NCBI GenBank assembly: GCA_937995735.1
Contig: CALKIZ010000089.1
Location: 1 to 41,435, forward strand
DNA from: an uncultured Neomegalonema sp.
Lineage (GTDB): Bacteria; Pseudomonadota; Alphaproteobacteria; Rhodobacterales; Rhodobacteraceae
Length of the DNA: 41,435 nt
Direction: 5' to 3'
The notes beneath the pieces are model-generated. The model did not search any database and was not told the origin of the DNA. It saw only the letters and a list, made by a program, of their open reading frames with translations. The position numbers and the translations under genes were made by a program. Positions 17,261 to 26,205 of this stretch are shown here, in pieces. The first letter of the stretch is position 1. Every line of letters begins with the position of its first letter.

Positions 17261-17290
17261 TGAAGCCGGGTTAGAGTATATCCGGCTTCA
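17261..17290. terminator. Hairpin between convergent genes (weak terminator)
   Basis: TGAAGCCGG (17261-17269) and CCGGCTTCA (17282-17290) form a perfect 9-bp stem with a 12-base loop between two convergent genes. Neither side has a true T-run, so Rho-independent termination would be weak; it may instead stabilise the 3' ends. Confidence 0.5.
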
Positions 17291-17308
17291 TATCGTGGAG
17301 CGTCGATT

Positions 17309-18514
17309 TCAACTGGACCTACGGACATCATGATCCGCGATGACATTTTTGAAAACTTCGATTACGCCGGAAATTGTATCATCCCAAGAAAACCGCTCAG
17401 CATATGTGCGTGTTGCTGCGCGGTCAGGCAGATTATTCAGTAAGGTGCGGATCTGGAATCGGATTGTTTCTGCATTGCGCTCTGTGGCAAGTAAGCCGGC
17501 CTCGGGTGCAGCGACGACTTCAGGCGTTCCCCAAACAGATGTTGCTACGACAGGCGTTCCACAAGCCATTGATTCCAAGAGGACGTTTGCCCAACCTTCC
17601 CGGCTGGATGCGAGTACGGAAATATCGGCAGCACCATAGAAGTCCGCGAGCTCTTTATGGGGAACCGCCCCGACGAGTTTGATGCGATCTTGAACTTCAA
17701 GTCCTTCGATCCGTGCCTGAAGTGCATCCCGTTCCGGCCCGTTTCCGGCAATGAGAAGGTGAACATTTTTCAGCCCGGCTACTGCATCAATCGTCAAGTG
17801 ATGCCCTTTGCGTTCCACAAGACCGCCAACCGAAACAACAAGATGCGCATCGACGGGCACGCCATAGGTTGCCTTTAGTCCTTCGCGGGCGACTTTTGGA
17901 GGAAAAAACCCTTCAAGATCGACTCCGTTGCGTAAGGTATGAATCTTTGACCCATCAGCGCCAAGTTCAATCAGTTCTTTGCGAAGAGCTTCACACACTG
18001 TGATTGATGCTGCCGCTTTTTGTGCTGTATCAAGAACGGCTTGCCGTCCGAATTCACTGTAGGACGGGATTTGATTTACGTCCGTGCCACGCGCTGTGCA
18101 GGTGAAAGGGATACCAAGTTCTTCGGCGAGCTTGGCTGCAGCAACGCCATCCGGGTAGAAATAATGCGCGTCGATTAAGTCAAAAGGACCGGTTTCTTCG
18201 ATTAACTTCGCCGCAGCGCGCTTGAGCGAACGATGATAGAAAACGGGTTGCGATTGCATTCCGATTTTGGGGATCATTGCATAGCGCGGATGATCTATAC
18301 GAATGCCGTGACGCATTTCGGACTTCGGGATCGAAGCGTGAGTAGCATAAGTCCCGAAGATTTTATTTTTAGAGGGAAACCATGGCGTCGGCGCAATGAC
18401 ACTGATCTCTGCTTCACCTGTTTCATGAACGCGCCGCATACGATTCTCTACAAATACAGCATGGTTTGGTTGCACCGCATTGGGATAAAGTGAAGTAACG
18501 GTCAAAACGCGCAT
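17309..18514 (-). CDS. Glycosyltransferase family 4
   Basis: The 401-residue GT-B enzyme begins MRVLTVTSLYPNAVQPNHAVFVENR. The C-terminal half has the nucleotide-sugar site: VSVGGLVERKGH (the basic RKGH at 235-238), LIAGNGPER and EGWANVLLE, with Glu306 and Glu314 as the E-x7-E motif. It would add one sugar to the lipid-linked exopolysaccharide repeat on the cytoplasmic face. The start is ATG 18514, preceded by GAGG nine bases upstream; the longer open frame to 18592 reads into the neighbouring gene. That gene's stop lies one base before this ATG, indicating translational coupling. Confidence 0.93.
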   Translation of the reverse strand: MRVLTVTSLYPNAVQPNHAVFVENRMRRVHETGEAEISVIAPTPWFPSKNKIFGTYATHASIPKSEMRHGIRIDHPRYAMIPKIGMQSQPVFYHRSLKRAAAKLIEETGPFDLIDAHYFYPDGVAAAKLAEELGIPFTCTARGTDVNQIPSYSEFGRQAVLDTAQKAAASITVCEALRKELIELGADGSKIHTLRNGVDLEGFFPPKVAREGLKATYGVPVDAHLVVSVGGLVERKGHHLTIDAVAGLKNVHLLIAGNGPERDALQARIEGLEVQDRIKLVGAVPHKELADFYGAADISVLASSREGWANVLLESMACGTPVVATSVWGTPEVVAAPEAGLLATERNAETIRFQIRTLLNNLPDRAATRTYAERFSWDDTISGVIEVFKNVIADHDVRRSS

Positions 18515-18515
18515 T

Positions 18516-18824
18516 TTAATATTCCTCACGAGCGTTGCGAACAAATTGCGGTAGTCCGGCCTCGGCTTCTTCTTCGATTTCCGCCATCTCATCGGGATCG
18601 AAACGGAGTTTCTTTAGTTTTCTTGCACCGGTTTTTTGCGCTTTAGGGGCAGGCTCTTCTTCGCCTTTGTTCTTAACGGTATACTTTTTATTTTGTTTAA
18701 AGCTCCGCAAGGCGAGTATCCCATCGCGAACTTTTTCATCCGGAACGTCGTCGCGTCGTAGACTCCACACAGCGATCAGCGCCATCGCACTGACAGCGCA
18801 TAAAAGCATTGCTCCACCGATCAT
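18516..18824 (-). CDS. Small single-pass membrane protein coupled to GT4
   Basis: A 102-residue protein I do not recognise. One N-terminal hydrophobic segment (MIGGAMLLCAVSAMALIAVW) is followed by a charged cytosolic tail rich in Lys and Glu (KQNKKYTVKNKGEEEP, then MAEIEEEAEAG). The ATG has GGAG upstream, and its stop is one base from the glycosyltransferase ATG, so the two are almost certainly co-translated. A membrane-recruiting partner for the otherwise soluble glycosyltransferase is a reasonable guess, not a finding. It is divergent from the O-ligase gene across 173 bases that should hold both promoters. Confidence 0.72.
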   Translation of the reverse strand: MIGGAMLLCAVSAMALIAVWSLRRDDVPDEKVRDGILALRSFKQNKKYTVKNKGEEEPAPKAQKTGARKLKKLRFDPDEMAEIEEEAEAGLPQFVRNAREEY

Positions 18825-18997
18825 CGTTTTACTCTCCGGTTGGTTAACGCGCGATTCAGTGTCTTGCGCTACTCACGACAAGACAGATGCCAGAATGGCT
18901 TACCGACACTTAATAAATTGCTGCGGTGTGAAATTTGTTCCCTTAGCAGCAAAAGCAAAAACTCTATGCCGGGAAAAGGCAGCGGGAGGCCGGAATT

Positions 18998-20404
18998 ATG
19001 CGCGACATTATCATCGCAGTTGGCTTGATTGGCCTTATCCCGCTCATTTTACGCCGCCCCTATATCGGTGTTATGGTTTGGACATGGATTGCGATTCTTA
19101 ATCCTCACCGCGAAGCATTCGGGTTCAGCAGCCAGCTGCGCCCGAATCTGCTGATTGTTCTCGTTACGCTTATTTCCTTTGCGTTATCGAGCGAGCGAAA
19201 GGCGTGGCCCGGGGGAAAGATATCAATCGTTTTTATCGTCTTTATATTGTGGACAACATTAACGAGTGCTCTTGCGCCTGATCCGGCAACATCTTTCGAA
19301 TTTTATTCGGATTTCGTTATTAAGATGACGCTCCATATGGTCATTTTGATGATCGTCATTAACTCTCAACACCGCCTCATATCTTTGGTTTGGTGCTTTG
19401 CGTTGTCGCTGGGGTATCACGCCGTTAAGATTTCTCTGGTGACGGTAAAGTCCGGGTTCGTTATCGGTCGTTTTACCGGTTTTGGCCCTGCGGATACCAT
19501 GATTGATGACCGGAACCACTTTGCCGTTGCGATGTTGATGCTTGCGCCTATTTTGTTCTTTCTTTGGAAGCACGCTGCCAACCACATTATGAGAAATGCC
19601 GCGCTGGCGGGTATGATATGCTGTTTCCTGTCAGTCATCGGGTCGTTCTCGCGCGGCGGAATGATGACAATGATTGCGATGCTGTTAGTGCTGTGGCTGC
19701 GCACGAAAAAGAAATTTGTGAGTGCCGGTGTGTTAGCTGTTGGCGCAACTCTGTTGATCTCGTTTGCGCCCACATCTTTCAAAGAACGTATCGGCACTGC
19801 AATTGATCAATTTGGGGAAAGTGAATCCAGATTTGCTGATGAAAAGCAACTCGATGAAAGTTTCTGCCTCCGTATAGCCTCGTGGCAGGTCGGTTGGGAC
19901 ATGACGATGGACAGTCCTGTTATTGGCAATGGATTGAGAGCGATTCAGAATCCAAATATCGCCACAGCATATCTACGGGAGAGTGCCTGTAATAACTCTC
20001 CGGATTATGAAGTCCGCGCCGCGCATAATATGTACGTGGAGGTTTTGTCTGACTCGGGCTTTGTCGGGCTGGGGCTGTTTTTAACAATACTTTTGGGTTC
20101 TATCGTGCATTGCAGTCGCATTATCGGGCGCACAAAAAATAACCCGGACCTTTTGTGGGCCCATGATTTGATGGGGATGATACAAGTCTCGATGGTAGGT
20201 TATGCAATTGGCAGTGCGCTGCTGTCCTTTGCATATTACGATGGATTTTATGTGCTGATGTGTATGGTAGTTGTAACAAGTCGACTGGTTCGCGAGCGTC
20301 TCGATGGTGTTCCTCCGCGACGTGAAATTAATGGTCGGCGGGCAGGAAAACGCGACCGCAGGCCGGCTATTAACAGAGCTCGTCGTCCGACAAGGCCGGC
20401 ATAG
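18998..20404 (+). CDS. O-antigen ligase/polymerase-like protein, exosortase-A-associated O-glycosylation ligase type
   Basis: The 468-residue polytopic protein has about ten to twelve membrane segments, a large periplasmic loop (about residues 265-345) and the O-antigen ligase domain. The opening (MRDIIIAVGLIGLIPLILRRP, then WIAILNPHREAFGF) and the segment DDRNHFAVAMLMLAPI are characteristic of the putative O-glycosylation ligases found beside exosortase A. WaaL-like proteins transfer a lipid-linked glycan to an acceptor or polymerise it. GGAGG eight bases before the ATG fixes the start. The C-terminal tail is very basic (RRAGKRDRRPAINRARRP). No exosortase or PEP-CTERM substrate is in view, so the acceptor is unknown. 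Confidence 0.88.
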   Translation: MRDIIIAVGLIGLIPLILRRPYIGVMVWTWIAILNPHREAFGFSSQLRPNLLIVLVTLISFALSSERKAWPGGKISIVFIVFILWTTLTSALAPDPATSFEFYSDFVIKMTLHMVILMIVINSQHRLISLVWCFALSLGYHAVKISLVTVKSGFVIGRFTGFGPADTMIDDRNHFAVAMLMLAPILFFLWKHAANHIMRNAALAGMICCFLSVIGSFSRGGMMTMIAMLLVLWLRTKKKFVSAGVLAVGATLLISFAPTSFKERIGTAIDQFGESESRFADEKQLDESFCLRIASWQVGWDMTMDSPVIGNGLRAIQNPNIATAYLRESACNNSPDYEVRAAHNMYVEVLSDSGFVGLGLFLTILLGSIVHCSRIIGRTKNNPDLLWAHDLMGMIQVSMVGYAIGSALLSFAYYDGFYVLMCMVVVTSRLVRERLDGVPPRREINGRRAGKRDRRPAINRARRPTRPA

Positions 20405-20406
20405 CT

Positions 20407-20458
20407 GTAAGTGCAAACAAACAAATCTGAAATATAATAGTAACGACCTTGCACTTAC
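20407..20458. promoter_or_regulatory. Inverted repeat and TATAAT box upstream of pyrH
   Basis: GTAAGTGCAA (20407-20416) and TTGCACTTAC (20449-20458) are perfect 10-bp inverted repeats with a 32-base AT-rich spacer. A consensus TATAAT is at 20433-20438 inside the spacer. No good -35 box is present, since the left arm occupies that place. This is a candidate promoter flanked by operator arms for the pyrH operon, or a long-loop hairpin; the sequence does not settle it. Confidence 0.45.
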
Positions 20459-20512
20459 GCCGCTGATGGACCATCTTCCGCGCCAAATCGAAAGCTGTCG
20501 GAGACCCATGGC

Positions 20513-21259
20513 ATGTCAGACATTTCAGCCAGTCATAATCCGTCTCCCTCTTCGTGGAAAAGAATCCTGCTGAAAGTTTCCGGCGAAGCGCTCATGGGAG
20601 ATCAGGGGTACGGTATCCATCCGCCCACCGTTGATCGCATCGCCGCCGAGATTGCCGCTGTTCAGAAAACGGGTATCGAGATTGGTCTGGTCATCGGTGG
20701 TGGTAATATCTTTCGGGGACTTTCCGCAGCGGCGGGAGGAATGGAGCGCGCGAGCGCGGATTATATGGGAATGCTTGCAACTGTCATGAATGCGCTTGCG
20801 ATGCAGAACGCTCTTGAACGTGAAGATGTTGATACGCGCGTGATGTCCGCTATCCCGATGCAGGCGGTTTGCGAGCCGTATATCCGCCGCAAGGGTATTC
20901 GCCATCTGGAGGAGGGTCGGATTGCAATCTTCGCGGCTGGCACCGGGAATCCATTCTTTACCACTGATACAGCTGCGGCACTCCGTGCAGTCGAAATGGG
21001 ATGTGATGCGTTGCTTAAAGGCACACAAGTTGATGGCGTATATGATTCCGATCCCCGTAAGAACCCGGATGCAAAACGGTTTGAGACTGTAAGCTATCAA
21101 AAAGTGCTGGCTGATAATCTGAACGTCATGGATGCTTCTGCTATAGCGCTCGCGAGAGACAATCGCCTTCCCGTGGTCGTGTTTGACCTGCATCAGCCAA
21201 GCGGATTCGCTTCGGTGTTGGCTGGAAACGGAAAATTTACCATTGTAAATGAAACTTAA
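20513..21259 (+). CDS. pyrH: UMP kinase
   Basis: The 248-residue amino-acid-kinase-fold enzyme phosphorylates UMP to UDP in pyrimidine synthesis. Family marks are [17 protein letters not shown] (phosphate-binding lysine), [30 protein letters not shown] and a C-terminal FDLHQPSGF. The ATG at 20513 has CGGAG nine bases upstream. It heads the core operon and is followed 52 bases later by frr. In many relatives rpsB and tsf precede pyrH; here an exopolysaccharide ligase does. Confidence 0.97.
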   Translation: MSDISASHNPSPSSWKRILLKVSGEALMGDQGYGIHPPTVDRIAAEIAAVQKTGIEIGLVIGGGNIFRGLSAAAGGMERASADYMGMLATVMNALAMQNALEREDVDTRVMSAIPMQAVCEPYIRRKGIRHLEEGRIAIFAAGTGNPFFTTDTAAALRAVEMGCDALLKGTQVDGVYDSDPRKNPDAKRFETVSYQKVLADNLNVMDASAIALARDNRLPVVVFDLHQPSGFASVLAGNGKFTIVNET

Positions 21260-21311
21260 TTTGCGCACGTTTACCTGAGGTAACGAATGCAGAAAAAACT
21301 GTAGGGCTTTG

Positions 21312-21878
21312 ATGAGCGACGATTTTGATATTGATGTTGATGATTTAACCCGCCGTATGGAGGGGGCAATCACGTCGTTGAAACATGAATTCGCCAGCTT
21401 AAGAACGGGGCGTGCCTCTGCAAGTATGCTTGATCCGGTAATGGTTGATGCTTACGGTGCGATGACACCTCTGAACCAGATCGGGACAATCAACGTTCCT
21501 GAACCTAGAATGGTTACGGTTAGCATTTGGGATAAAGGCCTTGCGAAAGCCGCTGAGAAGGCAATCGTTGACTCAGGTCTGGGTGTGAACCCCCAAGTGG
21601 ATGGAACATTGATCCGCTTACCCATTCCCGAGCTGAATGAAGAGCGCCGCCGCGAACTGGCGAAAATTGCCGGTAAATATGCGGAATCTGCCAAAGTCGC
21701 TGTTCGTAATGTCCGCAAGGACGGCATGGATCAGATTAAAAAAGGTAAGTCTGAAGGTAATTTATCCGAGGATGATCAGAAACTTTACGGCGATGAAATA
21801 CAAGAGATGACGGACAAGTTTATCGTCCGCATTGACGAAGCTCAGTCGGTTAAAGAAGAAGAAATTATGCAGGTTTAA
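21312..21878 (+). CDS. frr: Ribosome recycling factor
   Basis: The 188-residue protein has the three-helix bundle and hinge of [24 protein letters not shown] at the N-terminus, the domain II segment [15 protein letters not shown], and the [19 protein letters not shown] and [13 protein letters not shown] helices. With EF-G it splits post-termination ribosomes. The start is ATG 21312; the TTG three bases earlier in frame is an unlikely alternative. It is in its conserved place between pyrH and uppS. Confidence 0.97.
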   Translation: MSDDFDIDVDDLTRRMEGAITSLKHEFASLRTGRASASMLDPVMVDAYGAMTPLNQIGTINVPEPRMVTVSIWDKGLAKAAEKAIVDSGLGVNPQVDGTLIRLPIPELNEERRRELAKIAGKYAESAKVAVRNVRKDGMDQIKKGKSEGNLSEDDQKLYGDEIQEMTDKFIVRIDEAQSVKEEEIMQV

Positions 21879-21952
21879 AATTAGCTTTTGCCCGATCAGG
21901 CCTGAGCAAAAAACTGACATATCGTGAAAATCTGGATACATGAAGGCGAGCT

Positions 21953-22732
21953 ATGCTGGGATTTACCTCGAAAGAAAAAGCTAAGTCTGACGAGGGCATC
22001 CCGGAAGGTGCTGATGATCTGACTCCCCCTCAACACATTGCGATCATTATGGATGGCAACGGGCGTTGGGCTACGAATCGTGGACTGCCACGGATTGCGG
22101 GTCATAAACGGGGATTAAATTCTGTTAGAAAAGTTACCCGTGAAGCCAAATCACTTGGGGTGCGGTATCTGACCCTTTTTGCCTTTTCGACAGAAAATTG
22201 GCTCCGCCCGCGCGAAGAAGTTCACGGCCTGATGGATTTGTTCCGCTTTTATATGCGCCGTGAGTGCAAAACACTCGTCGCAGAAGGTGTGCGTATCAAG
22301 TTTATTGGTGATCCATCTGAAATGCCGGAAGACATCCAAAAACTTATGATTGAAGCGGAAGAACTGACCTCAGACGGCGAAGTGATGACGCTCGTTGTTG
22401 CTTTGAATTATGGATCGCGGGCGGAAATTGTACGGGCTGCGGTTCGGTTAGCGGATCGTGTTGCCGCCGATGAGATTTCTAGTGAAGATGTGACCGAAGA
22501 GGCCATTAGCGCTGAACTGACAACGGCAGGAATTCCTGACCCTGATTTGATTTTGCGGACGAGTGGCGAGCAGCGGCTTTCTAACTTTTTACTCTGGCAA
22601 GCTGCTTATACCGAGTTTTTGTTTGTCGATAAGCATTGGCCAGACTTCGACCAAACGTCTCTCCAGCAGGCGATTATCGCCTATAACAACCGTGATAGAA
22701 GGTTTGGAGCTGTGAAAGAAGCATCGGCCTGA
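21953..22732 (+). CDS. uppS: Undecaprenyl diphosphate synthase (cis-prenyltransferase)
   Basis: The 259-residue protein makes the C55 lipid carrier used for peptidoglycan, O-antigen and the exopolysaccharide of this window. HIAIIMDGNGRWA (catalytic Asp34), AGHKRGLNSVR, FAFSTENWLRP and the signature RTSGEQRLSNFLLWQAAYTEF are all present. The N-terminal 25 residues are an extension rich in charge. A 74-base gap after frr holds the palindrome TCAGGCCTGA (21896-21905), bracketed by TTTTGC and GCAAAA. Confidence 0.97.
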   Translation: MLGFTSKEKAKSDEGIPEGADDLTPPQHIAIIMDGNGRWATNRGLPRIAGHKRGLNSVRKVTREAKSLGVRYLTLFAFSTENWLRPREEVHGLMDLFRFYMRRECKTLVAEGVRIKFIGDPSEMPEDIQKLMIEAEELTSDGEVMTLVVALNYGSRAEIVRAAVRLADRVAADEISSEDVTEEAISAELTTAGIPDPDLILRTSGEQRLSNFLLWQAAYTEFLFVDKHWPDFDQTSLQQAIIAYNNRDRRFGAVKEASA

Positions 22733-22734
22733 CC

Positions 22735-23586
22735 GTGCCGACGAATGAGGCAAGCCACGTGAGCGCGGAAGTACCTTCTAAGCGGGATTGGTCTGATTTA
22801 AGCGCCCGGATCGCGTCTGCTTTTGTCCTCGGAGCCGTTTGTTTTTCTATGATTTTCTTCAGCATTGGAACAACAGCAATCATTGCTGCGGTCGGATGCG
22901 GTATCATGGGGTGGGAATGGTCGCGCATTAGTGGTGGTGAAAGCACTAATGTTGCTCAAGCCATGGTGGTTGCGGCGAGTGTTGTCCCGCCAATAATGGC
23001 TTTTTTCATAAGTCCTTTAATCGCAGTGATTGGGGTCGTTGTCGGTGCTGTACTCGTAGTTTTGGTCTCTGTAGACAAAGCCAAAGCCGTTAAACAATCT
23101 GCTCCCGGAATTGTCGTTATCGCTCTTACGGGCATTTGTTTTGTCTGGCTTCGATCGGATGCGCACGTCGGACTGCATGTGGCTCTGTGGTTGCCCTTCA
23201 CAGTGATTGCGGCGGATGTCGGCGCTTATTTTGCCGGACGATTTGTTGGTGGCCCAAAGTTGGCCCCTAAAATTAGCCCGAATAAGACAATCTCAGGAGC
23301 TGTTGGCGGGCAGATTGCCGCTGTCATCGTAGGAACAGGATACGCAGCCGCTTTCGGATTAGGCAGTATTGGCACTCTCGTTATATTGAGCTTTTTGACC
23401 GCGATTGTTTCGCAGTTTGGTGACCTAACGGAGTCGGCGCTAAAGCGCGGTTATGGCGTTAAAGACACCAGTGCATTGATCCCTGGGCATGGCGGGTTGC
23501 TGGATCGTTTTGATGGTCTGATCGCGGCGATATTGTTTGTCGCTCTTGTAACGTTACTAGCTGGTTCGACCATATTCGCATGGTAA
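22735..23586 (+). CDS. cdsA: Phosphatidate cytidylyltransferase
   Basis: The 283-residue polytopic inner-membrane enzyme converts phosphatidate and CTP to CDP-diacylglycerol. The C-terminal signature ESALKRGYGVKDTSALIPGH and the following GGLLDRFDG carry the family's metal-binding aspartates. Two starts are possible: GTG at 22735, two bases after the uppS stop, or GTG at 22759, which has GAGG at good spacing and would shorten the protein by eight residues. The 3' end overlaps dxr by seven bases. Confidence 0.96.
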   Translation: MPTNEASHVSAEVPSKRDWSDLSARIASAFVLGAVCFSMIFFSIGTTAIIAAVGCGIMGWEWSRISGGESTNVAQAMVVAASVVPPIMAFFISPLIAVIGVVVGAVLVVLVSVDKAKAVKQSAPGIVVIALTGICFVWLRSDAHVGLHVALWLPFTVIAADVGAYFAGRFVGGPKLAPKISPNKTISGAVGGQIAAVIVGTGYAAAFGLGSIGTLVILSFLTAIVSQFGDLTESALKRGYGVKDTSALIPGHGGLLDRFDGLIAAILFVALVTLLAGSTIFAW

Positions 23587-24761
23587 AAAGGCGTCTTTCG
23601 ATATTAGGGTCTACCGGCTCTATAGGGCGCAGTACTGTTGACGTGATTTCATATCTGGGTGGCCCAGATGCCTATGAGATCGTTGCCCTAACTGCCGGGT
23701 CCAATGCCAAAAAACTTGCGGATCAGGCTCTCGTTTTGAAACCTGAAATCGCTGTTCTTTCGGATGAGAGCGCTTTGGGTGAATTGACGGCGCTGCTTGC
23801 CGGGAGCGGTATCCACGTTGCGGCGGGTGATACGGCTTTAATTGAGGCGGCTGGACGTGATGCCGACTGGGTGATGTCTGCGATTGCCGGGGCAGCAGGA
23901 TTGCGCCCTACGTTGGAAGTAATCAAGGCAGGAGCATCTCTGGCACTGGCCAATAAGGAGAGTATGGTTTGTGCAGGAATGCTTGTCAAAGCTGAAGCTG
24001 ACCGGAAGAATGTGAAAATTTTACCTGTAGATTCAGAGCATAACGCGATCTTCCAAGTTTTTAATGGCACTCAGAGTGAAACAATTGAGCGCCTTATCCT
24101 GACCGCATCGGGAGGACCGTTTCGATCATTTACCCTAAATGAGATGCGATCTGTAACGCCAGCACAGGCATTGGCGCATCCAAATTGGTCGATGGGCGAT
24201 GGTATCAGCCTCGACTCGGCAACGATGTTCAATAAAGGGCTCGAATTGATTGAGGCGGCGCATCTGTTTGATATGCCATCGTCAAAAATAGAAATTGTCG
24301 TTCACCCTCAATCGGTTGTGCATTCTATGGTGGCGTATTGTGACGGGTCTGTGCTGGCTCAAATGGGTAGCCCGGATATGCGAACCCCGATTGCGAATGC
24401 GCTGGGTTGGCCGGATCGCGTCGAGACGGATGTCGAGCGACTTGATTTTACCAGGTTTTCGCGCCTCGATTTTGAAACACCGGATGAAACACGGTTTCCG
24501 GCTTTGCGTATTGCCCGTGAAGCCCTTGAGGCGGGTGGTCTTACACCCTGTGCGATGAACGCGGCAAAAGAGGTGACCGCATCAGCTTTTATAGCAAAAA
24601 AGATCGGTTTCCTTGACCTCGCCGTAATTGTCGAGCAAGTGCTCAACAAGATTAATTTACCGGATACAGCGACAGATATTAATCATATCCTAGCCGCTGA
24701 CTGCGAAGCTCGCCGCATTGCAGCTGATCTGATTGCGTCCGGCAGTTATAGACAGTTTTGA
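23580..24761 (+). CDS. dxr: 1-deoxy-D-xylulose-5-phosphate reductoisomerase
   Basis: The 393-residue NADPH-dependent enzyme converts DXP to MEP, the committed step of isoprenoid synthesis that feeds UppS in the same operon. The dinucleotide-binding GSTGSIG is at residues 10-16, VDSEHNAIFQ holds metal ligands, and ASGGPFR, HPNWSMGD, NKGLELIEAAHLF and HPQSVVHSMV line the active site. Its length is normal. It overlaps cdsA by seven bases and rseP follows closely. Confidence 0.97.
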   Translation: MVKRRLSILGSTGSIGRSTVDVISYLGGPDAYEIVALTAGSNAKKLADQALVLKPEIAVLSDESALGELTALLAGSGIHVAAGDTALIEAAGRDADWVMSAIAGAAGLRPTLEVIKAGASLALANKESMVCAGMLVKAEADRKNVKILPVDSEHNAIFQVFNGTQSETIERLILTASGGPFRSFTLNEMRSVTPAQALAHPNWSMGDGISLDSATMFNKGLELIEAAHLFDMPSSKIEIVVHPQSVVHSMVAYCDGSVLAQMGSPDMRTPIANALGWPDRVETDVERLDFTRFSRLDFETPDETRFPALRIAREALEAGGLTPCAMNAAKEVTASAFIAKKIGFLDLAVIVEQVLNKINLPDTATDINHILAADCEARRIAADLIASGSYRQF

Positions 24762-24775
24762 ACTTTGGAGTTCGT

Positions 24776-26122
24776 ATGAGTTTTATTGAGCAAATTCCGT
24801 TCATTGGACCAGCTGCTTACTATGTGATTCCATTTTTTGTTGTCCTGATGGTCGTCGTATTCATCCACGAATACGGACACTATAAAGTGGCGCAGTGGTG
24901 CGGTGTTCACTCCGATGCTTTTTCGATTGGGTTTGGACCAGAGCTGTTCGGTTGGAAGGATAAGCGCGGGACGCGCTGGAAACTGAGTCTGATTCCGCTT
25001 GGCGGCTATGTGAAGTTTCGCGGGGATGCCGATGCAGCAAGTGGTACGGTGGATGAAGAAGCTCTTCGTGAGATGACGGATGAAGAGCGAGAAGGATCTT
25101 TTCCGGCGGCTTCACTGCCACGGCGCGCGGCAATTGTTGCCGCTGGTCCCTTCTTCAACTTTATTCTGGCGGCAGTTTTGTTTGCAGGGCTGGCGTATTC
25201 GGTTGGATTGCCAACGGATGAACCCATCATTGATGATGTCGAAGAAGGTAGTTTGGCGGCAGACGCCGGCTTTTTAGCGGGTGACCGGCTGGTTAGTGTC
25301 GACGGAAATCCAATTTCTGCATTTAGTGAGCTGAATAGCGCCGCAAGGGATGCGAATGGTGCTGCTGTTGCTGTTGAAATTGATCGTGGCGGTGACATTG
25401 TTAAGCTGCCGTTTACGTTTATACCTCCTATCGAGGTTCAAATGGTTCGTAGTGACGGTGCCGCCGCAGCTGCGGGTATTGAGACCGGCGATATTATTGT
25501 TTCGGTAGATGATAAGAAAATTGTTCTTTTTGAAGATCTTCGAAAAGCGATTGCGGCATCAGATGGTAATCCTATTTCGATCACGCTTAACAGGAATGGA
25601 GAACGGATAGTAGTCGCCGCAACCCCTGAGTTGCGCGAAATACGGGATGAAAACAATAATATTGTTACCCGGTATTTGCTTGGGATTACCCACGGTTCGT
25701 CGCTTGGCATGTGGCCTCCACTGGAAAACGCTTCATTGCTGGAAGCGGCGGAAACCGGTGTTGAGCAGACATATGGTGTTCTGTCAGCAACCCTTTTCTT
25801 TCTCTATGAGCTTGTTGCGGGACGCGGTGATGTAGGTGATTTGGGGGGGCCCATCCGCATAGCAGAATTTTCCGGGGATGCCGCTGAAGCAGGCACGTCT
25901 TCGCTGATCGGCCTTATGGCTGTGCTTTCTGCGTCTATCGGACTGATAAACCTTTTCCCTATTCCAGTTTTGGACGGCGGACATTTACTATTTTATGCAA
26001 TAGAAGCTGTACGTGGTAAGCCATTGAATGAACGGGTTCAGGAAATCGGGCTGACAATCGGATTCGCGCTCATCATCTCACTGATGGTGTTTGCAACTTA
26101 TAATGATGTTATTCGATTGTAG
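24776..26122 (+). CDS. rseP: Site-2 intramembrane zinc metalloprotease RseP
   Basis: The 448-residue polytopic protease has the zinc motif HEYGH (His31, Glu32, His35) in the first membrane helix, two PDZ domains (about residues 120-290) and the C-terminal NLFPIPVLDGGHLLFY with the third metal ligand. In relatives it cleaves anti-sigma factors such as RseA and clears remnant signal peptides. The frame opens at a TTG at 24758, but ATG 24776 has GGAG five bases upstream and gives the natural N-terminus. Its position next to bamA fits the envelope-stress link. Confidence 0.96.
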   Translation: MSFIEQIPFIGPAAYYVIPFFVVLMVVVFIHEYGHYKVAQWCGVHSDAFSIGFGPELFGWKDKRGTRWKLSLIPLGGYVKFRGDADAASGTVDEEALREMTDEEREGSFPAASLPRRAAIVAAGPFFNFILAAVLFAGLAYSVGLPTDEPIIDDVEEGSLAADAGFLAGDRLVSVDGNPISAFSELNSAARDANGAAVAVEIDRGGDIVKLPFTFIPPIEVQMVRSDGAAAAAGIETGDIIVSVDDKKIVLFEDLRKAIAASDGNPISITLNRNGERIVVAATPELREIRDENNNIVTRYLLGITHGSSLGMWPPLENASLLEAAETGVEQTYGVLSATLFFLYELVAGRGDVGDLGGPIRIAEFSGDAAEAGTSSLIGLMAVLSASIGLINLFPIPVLDGGHLLFYAIEAVRGKPLNERVQEIGLTIGFALIISLMVFATYNDVIRL

Positions 26123-26205
26123 CGAGCAAACTGGTTTCTCCACCCGAAACGATGATTGGTGCGCCATTGGCGGGTTATTGCCCGTTGGTAAGGCGGAGGA
26201 AGATT

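Noticed and set aside
18998-20404. Calling the ligase-like gene waaL
   Set aside because: The N-terminus matches the exosortase-associated ligase type better than lipopolysaccharide WaaL, and no core-LPS genes flank it.
21886-21911. TTTTGC...GCAAAA with inner palindrome TCAGGCCTGA as a terminator between frr and uppS
   Set aside because: The outer stem is only six weak pairs and the operon continues; kept only as a remark in the uppS entry.
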